A stretch of 14,984 bases of DNA from Cupriavidus sp. (GTDB taxonomy: Bacteria; Pseudomonadota; Gammaproteobacteria; Burkholderiales; Burkholderiaceae), in assembly GCA_013362725.1 (NCBI GenBank), contig JABFVP010000180.1, positions 1 to 14,984 on the forward strand. Reading direction: 5' to 3'. A program made the position numbers and the translations under genes. A model generated the notes under the pieces. The model had not been told where the DNA came from. It made no database searches and saw only the letters and a list, made by a program, of their open reading frames with translations. Every line of letters starts with the position of its first letter. Within the stretch, counting starts at the first letter, position 1. Shown here in pieces: positions 13,438 through 14,984 of this stretch.

Positions 13438-14946
13438 ATGACGTTTGCGCCCAACGCCCTGCCTGGAGCGATCCGGACGCGCCTGGCGATCGCGGTTTCC
13501 CTGCTCGCCCCGCTGCTGGCCATGATGCCCGCGGCGCCGGCCGGCGCGGCCGACCTGCTGCAGGTCTATCGCGATGCGCAAGCCAATGACGCCCAGTTCG
13601 CCAGCGCGCGCGCGCAGCTGCTGGCCACGCGCGAGCGCCTGCCCCAAGGCCGCGCCGGGCTGCTGCCGCAAGTCGTCGGTATCGCGGGCGCCAACCGCAC
13701 CAAGCTGGACCAGACCGCTTCCCTGCCGATCGGCGGCGCGCCCAGCGCCTCCGGCACGCGTTTCTTCAACAACAACAACTGGCAGCTGCAACTGAGCCAG
13801 CCGCTGTTCCGCTGGGACCGCTGGGAAACCTACAAGCAGGGCGAGCTGGCCGCGCAGGCGGGCGAAGTCACCTTCCACCAGGCCGAGCTCGACCTGATCA
13901 CGCGCAGCGCGCAGGCCTACTTCGACGTGCTGGCCGCGCAGGACAACCTTTACCTGGCGCGCGCGCAAAAGAAGGCCATCGCCGAGCAGCTGGAGCAGGC
14001 CAGGCGCAATTTCGAGGTCGGCACCGCCACCATCGTCGACACCAACGACGCCCAGGCCCGCTTCGACCTGGCCACCTCGACCGAGATCGCCGCGCAGAGC
14101 GACCTGGAGATCAAACGCGCCACGCTGCAGCAGGTCACCGGCAAGCCCGTCGACGAACTGATGGGCCTGCGCGCCGAAGCGCCGATCCCCGGACCCCAGC
14201 CGCCCGATGTCAGCGCCTGGGCGGCGCAGGCCGAGACCAGCAACCTGCAGGTCAACCTGGCCGGCTATAACCTGGAGACCGCGCAGCGCGAGACCAACAA
14301 GGCCAAGGCCGGGCACCTGCCGTCAGTGGACCTGGTGGCCTCATACGGCTTCAACAACCAGACCGGCAGCGCCACCCAGGCGATTTCGACGCACTACAAC
14401 GCGTCGCAGATCGGCGTGCAGCTGACCCTGCCGATCTTCGCCGGCGGCCAGATCCAGTCGCGCGTGCGCGAGACCCTGGCGCTGGCCGACAAGGCCGCCA
14501 GCGACCTGGAATTCGCCCGCCGCACCGCCGCGCAGACCGCGCGCCAGACGTACTCCGGCGTCTCCAACGGCCTGGCCCAGGTCAAGGCGCTGGAGGCTGC
14601 CGAACGCTCGGCCACCAGCGCAGTGGAATCCAACCAGCTCGGCTACGAGGTTGGCGTGCGCATAAACATCGACGTGCTCAACGCCGAGGCCCAGCTGTTC
14701 TCCACCCGCCGCGACCTGGCCAAGGCCCGCTACGACACCATCATGAACGGCCTGCGCCTGAAGGCTTCCACCGGCGTGCTGCAGGAAGCGGACGTGGTGC
14801 AGATCAATACCCTGCTGACCTCGTCGCCGGGCGCGCTGTACCAGCTGCCGGTGCCGGCGCAGGCGGGCGCGAAGGCGCCGGCAAAGGCGGCTGCCGCAGC
14901 GGATCGCCGCGGTGCGCGGCGCGACGGCGGAACGCCGCGCTCCTGA
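13438..14946 (+). CDS. tolC: TolC-family outer-membrane channel protein
   Basis: A 502-residue outer-membrane efflux protein. TolC-type trimers form a beta-barrel and a long periplasmic alpha-helical tunnel that joins inner-membrane pumps or type I secretion systems to the outside. A signal peptide spans about 1-38 (hydrophobic ALP to APAGAA, mature start near DLLQVYRDA). The two structurally repeated halves are visible: LLQVYRDAQANDAQFASARAQLLATRERLPQGRAGLLPQV in the first and NLQVNLAGYNLETAQRETNKAKAGHLPSVDLVASYG in the second. QLSQPLFRWDRW and QLTLPIFAGGQ are the paired conserved motifs. Absence of a lipobox cysteine argues for the TolC subgroup over the OprM/NodT lipoproteins. The tail is Ala/Lys/Arg-rich and low in complexity. 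GGAGG sits four bases before the ATG. No membrane-fusion protein or pump is in the window. Confidence 0.93.
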   Translation: MTFAPNALPGAIRTRLAIAVSLLAPLLAMMPAAPAGAADLLQVYRDAQANDAQFASARAQLLATRERLPQGRAGLLPQVVGIAGANRTKLDQTASLPIGGAPSASGTRFFNNNNWQLQLSQPLFRWDRWETYKQGELAAQAGEVTFHQAELDLITRSAQAYFDVLAAQDNLYLARAQKKAIAEQLEQARRNFEVGTATIVDTNDAQARFDLATSTEIAAQSDLEIKRATLQQVTGKPVDELMGLRAEAPIPGPQPPDVSAWAAQAETSNLQVNLAGYNLETAQRETNKAKAGHLPSVDLVASYGFNNQTGSATQAISTHYNASQIGVQLTLPIFAGGQIQSRVRETLALADKAASDLEFARRTAAQTARQTYSGVSNGLAQVKALEAAERSATSAVESNQLGYEVGVRINIDVLNAEAQLFSTRRDLAKARYDTIMNGLRLKASTGVLQEADVVQINTLLTSSPGALYQLPVPAQAGAKAPAKAAAAADRRGARRDGGTPRS

Positions 14947-14984
14947 GCCAACGGCCCGCACCGCGGCCCATTTTCTTTGTGTGG
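14947..14984 (+). terminator. weak terminator-like sequence after tolC
   Basis: GGCC-CGCACCGC-GGCC followed by ATTTTCTTT lies just past the tolC stop and reaches the window edge. The stem is only four base pairs, so this is a tentative call. Confidence 0.25.

Noticed and set aside
12279..13523. 414-codon minus-strand frame across the methyltransferase and rhodanese genes
   Set aside because: Both plus-strand genes have family motifs and ribosome sites; the antisense frame has none.

Overview
The window is GC-rich chromosomal DNA (roughly two thirds G+C by eye) from a beta-proteobacterium. Protein sequences and gene neighbourhoods look most like Burkholderiales, and Cupriavidus/Ralstonia in particular. 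This is an inference from protein and gene-order resemblance, not a database result. There is no transposase, integrase, phage gene or CRISPR array. Most of the content is core metabolism and cell-envelope housekeeping.

Layout. A possible gene tail and its terminator (1-93) precede a class I/II PLP aminotransferase (143-1324, +). It converges, across a symmetric terminator (about 1351-1386), on a membrane-anchored SLT-type lytic transglycosylase (1408-2517, -). A 645-base non-coding interval (2518-3162) separates the transglycosylase from the divergent ubiD (3163-4689, +). After ubiD come acetoacetyl-CoA synthetase (4820-6844, +) and an aldose-epimerase-family protein (6867-7769, +), probably co-transcribed. 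A small unrecognised gene (7783-8160, -) with a TTG start converges on the epimerase. Next are tRNA-Gly(CCC) with a readable promoter and its own terminator (8330-8502), then trmB (8509-9294, +). trmB converges on a minus-strand series transcribed as YkgJ-like cysteine-cluster protein (10947-11231), DUF1439/YceB-like lipoprotein (10326-10886), then uppP (9367-10248). Divergent from that series is a TetR-family repressor (about 11514-12287, +) with its own sigma70-type promoter. It is followed by a PIMT-family methyltransferase (12372-13025), a single-domain rhodanese (13038-13361) and a TolC-family outer-membrane protein (13438-14946).

How the genes work together. UbiD serves ubiquinone synthesis, and UppP and the lytic transglycosylase serve peptidoglycan turnover and lipid-carrier recycling. 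TrmB and tRNA-Gly serve translation. TetR, the methyltransferase, the rhodanese and TolC form a compact plus-strand block that could be a regulated export/stress unit. Acetoacetyl-CoA synthetase activates acetoacetate and fits an organism with acetoacetyl-CoA/polyhydroxybutyrate metabolism, although no PHB gene lies here.

The least explained part is 2518-2897 on the minus strand. A very good sigma70 promoter (TTGACG, 17 bases, TACAAT) with an A/T-rich upstream element would drive an RNA leader of about 345 nt in front of the transglycosylase. That leader contains at least five well-paired hairpins, including a 63-nt one with a 15-bp stem. It is either an undescribed cis-regulatory leader or a separate small RNA gene, and I do not recognise it as a known riboswitch or housekeeping RNA class.
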